A stretch of DNA of 33,822 nt from an uncultured Luminiphilus sp. Its GTDB lineage: Bacteria; Pseudomonadota; Gammaproteobacteria; Pseudomonadales; Halieaceae. The position numbers and the translations under genes are program-made. The notes below the pieces were generated by a model that saw only the letters and a program-made list of their open reading frames with translations, was not told the DNA's origin and ran no database searches. Position 1 is the stretch's first letter. Each line of letters begins with the position of its first letter. The stretch is taken from positions 1 to 33,822 of the forward strand of contig CALKHC010000002.1 in NCBI GenBank assembly GCA_938091425.1, read 5' to 3'. Shown piece after piece: positions 27,569 to 33,822 of this stretch.

Positions 27569-28215
27569 CACCACAACATGACCCGGCATTGCTCAGCGCA
27601 GCATTGGCGGGCGCTGAACAGGCCCTCAATCAGGCTATTGCGCTGGCCCCCCATTCACATCAGGAGCTCGATGCTGTCAGCGGCACTCTGCTAGGAGTGG
27701 AGGTCACCACTCTCGATCTCACGGTCTACATCGAGATGGTCAGGGGAACCGAGGTCAGACTGATGGCCCACTGCGAGCAAGATACCGATGCCTTCGTGCG
27801 CGGCACACTCGAGGACTTTGCCGCGCTGGCGAGCTCAAGTGACCCGGCTGCCACTTTGATCAATAGCGGCATCGAACTGGAAGGCAGCAGCGCCAGCCTG
27901 ATCACCCTACAACAGGTGATCGCTCGCATGGAGATCGATTGGGAAGCGCCCTTGGTGGATCTCTTGGGGGATGTCGCGGGCCATCAAATTGCCAACGGCC
28001 TGCGCCGATTTTTTCGCTGGGGTGAGGGCGCCCGCGCCAGCCTTAAGCGACAGGTCTCCGAATATCTATTAGAGGAAGGGCGACTGACCCCACCGAAGGC
28101 AGAGCTTGAGCACTTCTATGACGCGGTGCAATCGGTTGCCATGCGAGTCGAGCGCGCTCAGAGCCAAGTCGAAAAACTGTTGGCGAAAGCCGCTACACGC
28201 GGGATATCGCGATGA
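27565..28215 (+). CDS. ubiJ: Ubiquinone biosynthesis accessory factor UbiJ
   Basis: A 216-residue SCP2-domain protein. The SCP2 lipid-binding fold covers ~20-120, followed by [26 protein letters not shown], a strong UbiJ signature, and a C-terminal coiled coil (~180-210). UbiJ organises the soluble Ubi complex and binds the isoprenoid tails of intermediates with UbiK. The track start lies inside ubiE; I choose GTG 27565, which forms a GTGA overlap with the ubiE stop, giving [14 protein letters not shown]. Length is near the ~200 residues of E. coli. It overlaps ubiB by 4 bp (ATGA). Confidence 0.93.
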   Translation: MTPQHDPALLSAALAGAEQALNQAIALAPHSHQELDAVSGTLLGVEVTTLDLTVYIEMVRGTEVRLMAHCEQDTDAFVRGTLEDFAALASSSDPAATLINSGIELEGSSASLITLQQVIARMEIDWEAPLVDLLGDVAGHQIANGLRRFFRWGEGARASLKRQVSEYLLEEGRLTPPKAELEHFYDAVQSVAMRVERAQSQVEKLLAKAATRGISR

Positions 28216-29777
28216 GTCGTGTCGTCGCGCTCTATCGCGCCGTCGCGCGCTATCGACTCGATCAGTTGCTCCCCGCGCATCAGCGACCCAGACTTTTTTC
28301 TTTATTGCTGCGCGTGTTTCCAGTGCTATCGGTGCCCTCCACGACCCCTCGAGGTGAGCGGCTGCGTCGAGCGCTGGAGGATCTGGGCCCCGTATTCGTC
28401 AAATTCGGCCAATTGCTGTCGACCCGGCGCGATCTGCTACCTCATGACATCGCTGATGAGTTAGCGCTCCTTCAGGATCAGGTACCGCCCTTCCCCGCAA
28501 AGGAGGCGATCCAACGCATCGAGGGCGCCTTAGGTAAACCACTGAATGAATGCTTTGCCGAGTTTGATGCCAACCCGCTGGCCGCGGCGTCTGTGGCGCA
28601 GGTTCACGGCGCTCGCTTACCCGATGGCAGCGATGTCGTGGTCAAGGTACTAAGGCCCGGCATCGAGAAAACGATCGATCAGGATCTCAGGCTCCTCAGG
28701 CACGTGGCTGGGCTAATAGCCCGCTGGTCGCGCAGCGGCCGGCGTCTGAAGCCGGTGGAAGTGGTCGCAGAATACGACCGTATCATCCATGCCGAGCTCG
28801 ACCTGCAACGCGAGGCGGCCAACGCCTCACAGCTGAGGCGACACTTCAAGACCGGAGATCTCGTATACGTACCTGAGGTGCACTGGCCCCTGACCTGTGA
28901 GCAGGTGATGGTCAGTGAGCGGATTTATGGCGTACCCGTAAGCGATATAGAGGCCCTGAAAAACAAGCAGGTCGATATCAAGCTGCTGGCTGAGCGCGGT
29001 GTGGAGATTTTCTTCACGCAGGTTTTTCGCGACAGCTTTTTCCACGCCGACATGCACCCGGGCAACATTTTCGTCGACTGCACCAAACCCGATGATCCAC
29101 GATACATGGCAGTCGACTGCGCGATTGTTGGTCAGATAGACGAGCAGGACCTGTATTACCTCGCGCGTAATCTGCTGGCCATTTTCCAACAGAACTACCG
29201 ACTCTGCGCCAAGCTGCACGTTGAGTGTGGATGGGTGCCCCCGGACACTTCCATTGCAGAGTTTGAATCCGCGCTGAGGACACTGTGCGAACCAGTCTTC
29301 GAACGGCCGCTGTCCGACATTTCCTTCGGGCACATGCTGGTCACGTTGTTCCGCACGGCCGGACAGTTCGATATGCAGGTGCAGCCCCAATTAGTGTTAT
29401 TGCAGAAAACACTGCTGAACATTGAGGGGCTGGGCCGCGAGCTGTATCCGGAACTGAACCTGTGGGACACCGCCAAACCGTTTCTGGAGCAGTGGATTGC
29501 TGATCGCTACTCGCTGCAGAACGTAGGCCAGCGGCTGCAACAGGATGCGCCGGCACTGCTGGAGACCCTGCCGCTACTCCCTGACCTGATACTCAATCGC
29601 CTCCGGCAGACGCCTCCGGTCAAACGACCCCCGCCAACCTCATCGAACTGGGTTTTACCCCTCGCAACGCTGGGGTCGCTGGCGCTGGGTGTTGGCATAG
29701 CCAGTGAGGGCAGTACCGCATGGCTGATATTGGGCGCCGGGTGCCTTTTAACAGCGCTGTTCCTTCGCAGCCGGTAA
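28212..29777 (+). CDS. ubiB: UbiB family atypical kinase / ATPase
   Basis: A 521-residue UbiB (ABC1/ADCK family), needed for ubiquinone synthesis; it acts as a conditional ATPase rather than a protein kinase. Present are the KxGQ motif K64-F-G-Q67, the Ala-rich loop [19 protein letters not shown] with the ATP-binding Lys, and the catalytic [10 protein letters not shown]. The metal-binding motif reads D302-C303-A304 where E. coli and Pseudomonas have DCG. Then come [11 protein letters not shown] and [20 protein letters not shown]. Two hydrophobic segments at the C-terminus (~470-520) anchor it to the membrane. It starts by ATGA overlap with ubiJ and precedes hisI by 31 bp. Confidence 0.97.
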   Translation: MSRVVALYRAVARYRLDQLLPAHQRPRLFSLLLRVFPVLSVPSTTPRGERLRRALEDLGPVFVKFGQLLSTRRDLLPHDIADELALLQDQVPPFPAKEAIQRIEGALGKPLNECFAEFDANPLAAASVAQVHGARLPDGSDVVVKVLRPGIEKTIDQDLRLLRHVAGLIARWSRSGRRLKPVEVVAEYDRIIHAELDLQREAANASQLRRHFKTGDLVYVPEVHWPLTCEQVMVSERIYGVPVSDIEALKNKQVDIKLLAERGVEIFFTQVFRDSFFHADMHPGNIFVDCTKPDDPRYMAVDCAIVGQIDEQDLYYLARNLLAIFQQNYRLCAKLHVECGWVPPDTSIAEFESALRTLCEPVFERPLSDISFGHMLVTLFRTAGQFDMQVQPQLVLLQKTLLNIEGLGRELYPELNLWDTAKPFLEQWIADRYSLQNVGQRLQQDAPALLETLPLLPDLILNRLRQTPPVKRPPPTSSNWVLPLATLGSLALGVGIASEGSTAWLILGAGCLLTALFLRSR

Positions 29778-29784
29778 CGGCTGC
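29767..29784 (+). other. GNRA-capped hairpin across the ubiB stop codon
   Basis: GCAGCCG-GTAA-CGGCTGC is a perfect 7-bp stem with a GUAA tetraloop; the UAA stop of ubiB is in the loop. It is very stable but lacks a T-run. It could be a processing or stability element between the ubi and his genes. An extended -10 (TGGCATACT, 29794-29802) follows. Confidence 0.5.
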
Positions 29785-29808
29785 AATACCTTCTGGCATA
29801 CTGGCGCC

Positions 29809-30183
29809 ATGACAGAAGCCTCCTCAACCACTCCCGTCACCCTCTCCCCCAATTGGAATGAGCAGGGGCTGATCTCGGTCATTGCTCAAGAGGCCGATAC
29901 CGGCGAAGTCCTGATGTTGGCATGGATGAATGCCGAGGCACTGGAGCTGACCCTCAGCAGTGGCGAAGTGGTGTACTGGTCACGTTCCCGGCAGGCGCTA
30001 TGGCGCAAAGGCGCTACCTCCGGCAACATTCAGACGTTGATAGACGCGCGCCTAGACTGTGATGGTGATGCCCTGCTACTGCAAGTCAAACAGCATGGCG
30101 CAGGCGCCTGCCACACGGGACGTCGCACCTGCTTTTTCTACAAGCCCAATGATGGGACATGGCAGTTAAGCGAGGACGGCTGA
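29809..30183 (+). CDS. hisI: Phosphoribosyl-AMP cyclohydrolase
   Basis: A 124-residue HisI that opens the adenine ring of PR-AMP, the third step of histidine synthesis, in the cytoplasm with zinc and magnesium. Visible are [32 protein letters not shown], the metal site [12 protein letters not shown], and the zinc site [11 protein letters not shown]. It is a stand-alone enzyme, not fused to HisE as in enterics. ATG 29809 is the only start before the conserved core. I see no SD; a TGGCATACT extended -10 would place the transcript start on or near the ATG. hisE follows with no gap. Confidence 0.97.
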   Translation: MTEASSTTPVTLSPNWNEQGLISVIAQEADTGEVLMLAWMNAEALELTLSSGEVVYWSRSRQALWRKGATSGNIQTLIDARLDCDGDALLLQVKQHGAGACHTGRRTCFFYKPNDGTWQLSEDG

Positions 30184-30537
30184 ATGGAAGACTTACTCAC
30201 GGCACTCGATAAAGTGCTGGCGGAACGCAAAAATGCGTCCCCTGACAGTTCGTATGTCGCCTCACTCAACGCTGAGGGACTCAACAAGATCCTAGAGAAA
30301 GTCGGAGAAGAGGCAACCGAGGTCATACTCGCAGCGAAAGATGCAGCAGAGAATGGCGACTCAGAGGCATTGGTGAACGAGGTGGCCGATCTCTGGTTTC
30401 ATACCATGGTCATGCTTGCCCATCTCGACCTCGATCACACCCACGTACTTAACGTCCTTGACGCACGCATGGGACTGTCGGGATTGGCAGAAAAAGCCGC
30501 CCGAAAAGGCCATAATGTGGCCTCGGAAGACGCTTAA
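30184..30537 (+). CDS. hisE: Phosphoribosyl-ATP diphosphatase
   Basis: A 117-residue all-helical HisE (MazG-like fold) that hydrolyses PR-ATP to PR-AMP, the step before HisI. The core [19 protein letters not shown] ... [20 protein letters not shown] carries the EExxE and ExxD metal-binding motifs. The ATG follows the hisI stop directly, so translation is coupled. The hisI-hisE-tatABC order is known from Pseudomonas and other gammaproteobacteria. It precedes tatA by 17 bp. Confidence 0.97.
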   Translation: MEDLLTALDKVLAERKNASPDSSYVASLNAEGLNKILEKVGEEATEVILAAKDAAENGDSEALVNEVADLWFHTMVMLAHLDLDHTHVLNVLDARMGLSGLAEKAARKGHNVASEDA

Positions 30538-30554
30538 ACACAAGGAGAGGGACT

Positions 30555-30773
30555 ATGGGCCTAGGCGGAATCAGCATCTGGCAGCTCCTGATTATTTTGG
30601 CGATTATCGTCATGATCTTCGGCACATCGCGCCTGCGCAATATCGGTAGTGATCTGGGCAGTGCCATCAAAGGCTTTCGCAATAGCATGAGTAAAGACGA
30701 AGCTGAGGGCGAGGGTGTCGGGGACAACACCGCCTCGCAAGATGAGAGCGACACCGACAAACCCGCAACCTAA
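30555..30773 (+). CDS. tatA: Sec-independent translocase subunit TatA
   Basis: A 72-residue TatA. A short periplasmic N-terminus, one TM helix ([18 protein letters not shown], ~6-23), the hinge [10 protein letters not shown], an amphipathic helix ([14 protein letters not shown]) and an acidic disordered tail. TatA oligomers form the translocation element for folded twin-arginine proteins. The usual FGTKKL is FGTSRL here, which keeps the FG hinge and one positive charge. AAGGAGAGG directly upstream of ATG 30555 is a strong SD. Confidence 0.96.
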   Translation: MGLGGISIWQLLIILAIIVMIFGTSRLRNIGSDLGSAIKGFRNSMSKDEAEGEGVGDNTASQDESDTDKPAT

Positions 30774-30788
30774 ACAGGACAGCTCAAC

Positions 30789-31181
30789 GTGTTTGACATC
30801 GGCTTTGCCGAGCTCTTGCTCATCGGCGTAGTGGGCCTGTTAGTCGTGGGGCCCGAACAACTGCCTGGTGCGGTGCGCACGGTATTGGCTTGGGTCAATC
30901 GGTTTCGGCGCAGCTTCGATCAGATCCGCACTGAAGTCAGACGGGAGCTCCACAACGACGAAATCATGCAAAAACTAAAAATCGAGTCACAACAGCTTGA
31001 ACGTCAGGTTCGCGACACCACCGAGTCGGTAGAGCGGGAGATTGAAGCGCTGAGCAATGAGGCCAGTGAGTCGTTACAACCCGCATCGACCGACCCGACA
31101 CCCGCGCCACCGTCAGCCTCACCAGCCGAAGCTGACGCTACTGAGGCTGGCAACAACGGCGCTCCGACAAAAACCGCATGA
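30789..31181 (+). CDS. tatB: Sec-independent translocase subunit TatB
   Basis: A 130-residue TatB. MFDIGFAELLLIGVVGLLVVGPEQLPGAVR has the conserved Glu8 in the TM helix and the GPExLP hinge. An amphipathic and coiled-coil region (~35-95) and a Pro/Ala-rich tail follow. TatB with TatC forms the receptor for twin-arginine signal peptides. The start is GTG 30789, 15 bp after tatA. Its stop overlaps the tatC start (ATGA). Confidence 0.96.
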   Translation: MFDIGFAELLLIGVVGLLVVGPEQLPGAVRTVLAWVNRFRRSFDQIRTEVRRELHNDEIMQKLKIESQQLERQVRDTTESVEREIEALSNEASESLQPASTDPTPAPPSASPAEADATEAGNNGAPTKTA

Positions 31182-31942
31182 CCGAGCAGACCGAACAAGA
31201 CGACCCGCCCATGTCGCTCGTGGCGCATCTGACAGAGCTGCGCGACCGATTGTTGCGGGCAGTGCTCGCCGTGCTGGTCGGATTCATCATCCTGTTCCCG
31301 TTTGCCAATGAGATCTACGACTTTGTATCGGCACCGCTGAGAGAGCTGATGCCGGAAGGCTCGACTATGATCGCCACCGGCGTGGCATCACCTTTCCTGA
31401 CCCCCTTCAAGCTCAGCCTAGTGCTCGCCATCTTTATGGCAATACCCGTCATCCTCTATCAGATATGGGGGTTTGTGGCGCCGGGGCTTTACCAGAAGGA
31501 AAAACGCATCGCACTGCCGCTACTCGCTTCCAGCGTGCTGCTGTTCTATGCCGGTGCGGCTTTCGCCTACTACGTCGTCTTTCCGCTCATTTTTGCCTTC
31601 TTCACCAGCGTGGGGCCTGAAAACGTGCAGGTGATGACCGACATCAACAGTTACCTCGATTTTGTGTTGAAACTGTTTTTGGCTTTCGGTATTGCTTTCG
31701 AGATGCCGATCGCCGCCGTGATTCTGATCTGGACTGGTGTCACTACCCCCGACGCGCTCGCCAAGAAACGACCCTATATCATTGTTGGCTGTTTTATATT
31801 TGGCATGCTGCTCACGCCGCCTGATGTGATCTCGCAGTCGCTGCTGGCAATCCCCATGTGGCTACTCTTTGAGCTGGGCGTGTTTTTCGGCAGACTAATG
31901 GAACCGAAGGCCCAGAGCGTAAACGCGCCCGTGGAGGACTGA
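31178..31942 (+). CDS. tatC: Sec-independent translocase subunit TatC
   Basis: A 254-residue six-TM protein, the core signal-peptide receptor of the Tat translocon. The N-terminal motif VAHLTELRDRLLRAV, FAYYVVFPLIFAFF, FGIAFEMPIAAVIL and LTPPDVISQSLLAIPMWLLFELGVFF are characteristic. The C-terminus is short and cytoplasmic. It starts inside tatB by 4-bp overlap and ends two bases before the MscS-family gene. Length matches the family. Confidence 0.98.
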   Translation: MTEQTEQDDPPMSLVAHLTELRDRLLRAVLAVLVGFIILFPFANEIYDFVSAPLRELMPEGSTMIATGVASPFLTPFKLSLVLAIFMAIPVILYQIWGFVAPGLYQKEKRIALPLLASSVLLFYAGAAFAYYVVFPLIFAFFTSVGPENVQVMTDINSYLDFVLKLFLAFGIAFEMPIAAVILIWTGVTTPDALAKKRPYIIVGCFIFGMLLTPPDVISQSLLAIPMWLLFELGVFFGRLMEPKAQSVNAPVED

Positions 31943-31944
31943 AC

Positions 31945-33753
31945 ATGCGGTGGCAAAAAATAAGCCTGAGGATTTTGATGGCGCTGCTGCTGGGAAGTGC
32001 AGCGGCTACCGCCGCCTGGGCGGATATTGATACCGACAAGTCCATCATCGCAGCCAGCGCAAAAATCGAGGAAGAACGCGACTTGACCGCTGCCGAGCTG
32101 CTGGCTCGGTCTCAGGAGCTCAACGAGACGTATGAGGCCACCGTGCTGTCCGGGTTTCAGCCGGGACGCGCGCAAACCCCTCAACAGGCACTGGTCGCGC
32201 TCTACAGCGCTTTTCGCGTGGGCGATCCTGAAGCTGCAGCGCTCTATCTAGATCTCCGCTACGTGCCCGAATCCCTTGAAGAGGTGCCCCCGGTCAATGT
32301 CGCCCGGGGCCTGCTATTCATCTTCGCCCAGCAGAATGTGCTGGACCTGAGCCGGATCAGCGGTGAACCCGAAGGCTCTCTCAATGACGGACTACCGGAA
32401 GACCTTGAGCAGGTCGGCGCGGTGAGTCTGTCTGAGGAAGTGATTCCCGTATACCTACAGCGCATTGAGGAGGCCGACGGGTCGCTCGTCTGGCGAGTAT
32501 CCAATGCGACCGTAGTGCGGATACCCGACATGTGGGACGAGCTGGGTTATAGCACTTTCAATGTATGGCTCTCGAAGCTGCTGCCTGAGTTTTACATTCT
32601 CGGCATGGGGAACTTTCAGGTCACAATATTGCTCCTCACCGGCATCGGGGGTTGGTTTGTCACGGGATGGATCAGCCTCCTAATCGCCAGACTCGGAGGG
32701 CGCTTTACTACCCCCTGGCAGCATGCTTTGAGTCGCTTCCTGCGCGTGCCGCTGAGGCTGATTCTGTACGTACTGTTGATCCGCCTTGTAATTGCCAACC
32801 TCGGGCTGTCGGTGATCGCCAAGGCCTATCTGCAGTCATCGCCGCTCGAGTATCTGGTAGCCGTGATCTTCGCCTTCGGACTGTTGAATCTGTATCGCGA
32901 CTTCAAGATCCGCCAGCTCGAGCTACAGGGCGATATTGAATACGTCGCGCTGATCAAGCCCGTGGTGGTGATCATGCGTATTGTGATTGCGACCACCGCC
33001 GCGCTGATGTGGGCCGATCAGGCCGGCTTCAACGTCTCCACACTAATAGCTGGCCTCGGGGTTGGATCATTGGCCGTGGCGCTGGCGGCCCAGAAAACGC
33101 TGGAGAATGTGATTGGCGCCATTACGCTCTATACCGCCCGCCCGATTCGCCCGGGCGACTGGTGCCGGTTTGGCGAGATACAGGGTACGGTGGAGGAGAT
33201 CGGTCTGCGATCGGTCACCCTGCGCACCAAAAATCGCACCTTGGTAACGGTTCCCAACTCGATGTTTTCATCTGCCGATATTGAAAACTTTTCGGTGCGG
33301 GACCGCATCCGCTTTTACAAATTACTTGAACTGCAGATGCCGACGCCCGATCAGCTGCGCGCTATTCTCGGCGAGTTCCGAGCGCTGTTTGCTGCGCACC
33401 CCATGGTGCGACAAGACACGATCAGTATTCGCCTTGCTGATATCGAGGCGGCAACCGCAGTGGTAAGGCTTGATGCGGGCATTCTGACCCGGAACTACGA
33501 GGAATACCTTGCAGTCGCGGAAGATCTCAACCTGCGCATCATTGAGATCGTGCATCAAAACGGCGCGATCTTCTCAGGCCCCGGACAGGTGCTGCAGATC
33601 CGCGACTTCCAGCAGGCGGGCGAGGAAAAGCTCCAAGAGGTGGAGGCCAAACTAGAAGTCTGGCGGCAGGGAGAGGGTCTGCCCTTCCCGGACCTCTCCG
33701 AGGAAGAAAAGCGCCAGCTGAAGAACACGCTCGACTACCCCAAGAAAACCTAG
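31945..33753 (+). CDS. MscS-family mechanosensitive channel with periplasmic N-terminal domain
   Basis: A 602-residue protein, about twice the size of E. coli MscS. A signal peptide (1-26, ending TAAWA) precedes a periplasmic domain (~27-205) that I do not recognise beyond an NTF2-like look in TPQQALVALYSAFRVGDPEAAALYLDLRYVPE. Four TM helices lie at roughly 212-246, 258-282, 295-315 and 330-355. The pore helix STLIAGLGVGSLAVALAAQKTLENVIGAITLYTARPIRPGDWCRF (~364-405) and the beta domain GTVEEIGLRSVTLRTKNRTLVTVPNSMF identify the family. A cytoplasmic alpha/beta domain and a charged C-terminal tail follow. ATG 31945 has GGAGGA upstream, two bases after tatC, so it is in the tat operon. Confidence 0.92.
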   Translation: MRWQKISLRILMALLLGSAAATAAWADIDTDKSIIAASAKIEEERDLTAAELLARSQELNETYEATVLSGFQPGRAQTPQQALVALYSAFRVGDPEAAALYLDLRYVPESLEEVPPVNVARGLLFIFAQQNVLDLSRISGEPEGSLNDGLPEDLEQVGAVSLSEEVIPVYLQRIEEADGSLVWRVSNATVVRIPDMWDELGYSTFNVWLSKLLPEFYILGMGNFQVTILLLTGIGGWFVTGWISLLIARLGGRFTTPWQHALSRFLRVPLRLILYVLLIRLVIANLGLSVIAKAYLQSSPLEYLVAVIFAFGLLNLYRDFKIRQLELQGDIEYVALIKPVVVIMRIVIATTAALMWADQAGFNVSTLIAGLGVGSLAVALAAQKTLENVIGAITLYTARPIRPGDWCRFGEIQGTVEEIGLRSVTLRTKNRTLVTVPNSMFSSADIENFSVRDRIRFYKLLELQMPTPDQLRAILGEFRALFAAHPMVRQDTISIRLADIEAATAVVRLDAGILTRNYEEYLAVAEDLNLRIIEIVHQNGAIFSGPGQVLQIRDFQQAGEEKLQEVEAKLEVWRQGEGLPFPDLSEEEKRQLKNTLDYPKKT

Positions 33754-33822
33754 GCGGTAGCCTGCGGCGGATTCCTCAGTCAAAGACTGGATCTAGAAAG
33801 ACAACTCCCACTGCAGTCTCAA
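33754..33822. other. Intergenic tail after the MscS gene
   Basis: Sixty-nine bases with no gene. CAGTC-AAA-GACTG (33777-33789) is a small hairpin without a T-run, so a terminator is not established. The next feature lies outside the window. Confidence 0.4.

Overview
The window is a gene-dense, moderately G+C-rich stretch of a gammaproteobacterial chromosome. The gene order hemE-gltD-gltB-aroB-aroK-pilQPONM | ponA | rpmE-priA-argS-SPOR-DUF971-ubiE-ubiJ-ubiB-hisI-hisE-tatABC is, from memory, the order of the Pseudomonas chromosome (about PA5034 to PA5070). Several genes known from that locus are missing: a DamX-type gene between aroB and gltB, hslVU between the SPOR gene and DUF971, and the pha cluster before ubiE. 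Together with a DUF3094 protein, a type B ribosomal protein L31 and an MscS protein behind tatC, this suggests a streamlined marine gammaproteobacterium of the Cellvibrionales / OM60-NOR5 kind. That placement is an inference; the sequence has no rRNA to fix it.

Layout. Positions 1-310 hold, on the minus strand, the 5' end of a tRNA-Pro, its promoter, and a small DUF3094 membrane protein. Positions 585-2388 (+) hold comF and srkA. Positions 2416-3877 hold a left-handed beta-helix acyltransferase (-) and a divergent TrmB-like methyltransferase (+). cysE (+) and hemE (-) converge and overlap by 10 bp. From hemE back to pilM (4763-18664) everything is on the minus strand: pilMNOPQ, aroK, aroB, then gltBD behind its own promoter, then hemE behind a long purine-rich leader. 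ponA is transcribed the other way, as in related genomes. ponA and rpmE2 converge on a perfect shared terminator. From priA (21759) to the end everything is on the plus strand: priA, argS and a SPOR protein, DUF971, ubiE-ubiJ-ubiB, hisI-hisE, tatA-tatB-tatC and a large mechanosensitive channel.

How the genes work together. pilMNOPQ builds the inner-membrane alignment complex and outer-membrane secretin of type IV pili; with ComF this is compatible with DNA uptake. aroKB feed chorismate, gltBD assimilate ammonia, cysE starts cysteine synthesis, hemE serves haem, ubiE/J/B serve ubiquinone, hisI/E act early in histidine synthesis, and tatABC exports folded (often cofactor-bearing) proteins. PBP1A and the SPOR protein act on the cell wall.

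I found no mobile element, CRISPR array, phage gene, toxin-antitoxin pair or defence island. This is mostly conserved housekeeping DNA, and I do not see a new multi-gene system in it. The points worth a second look are local: a CysE C-terminus without the usual terminal Ile inside the hemE overlap, a UbiB with DCA in place of DCG, a zinc-free L31 at the priA locus, structured or repetitive leaders before gltB and hemE, and possible leaderless starts for hisI and the TrmB-like gene.
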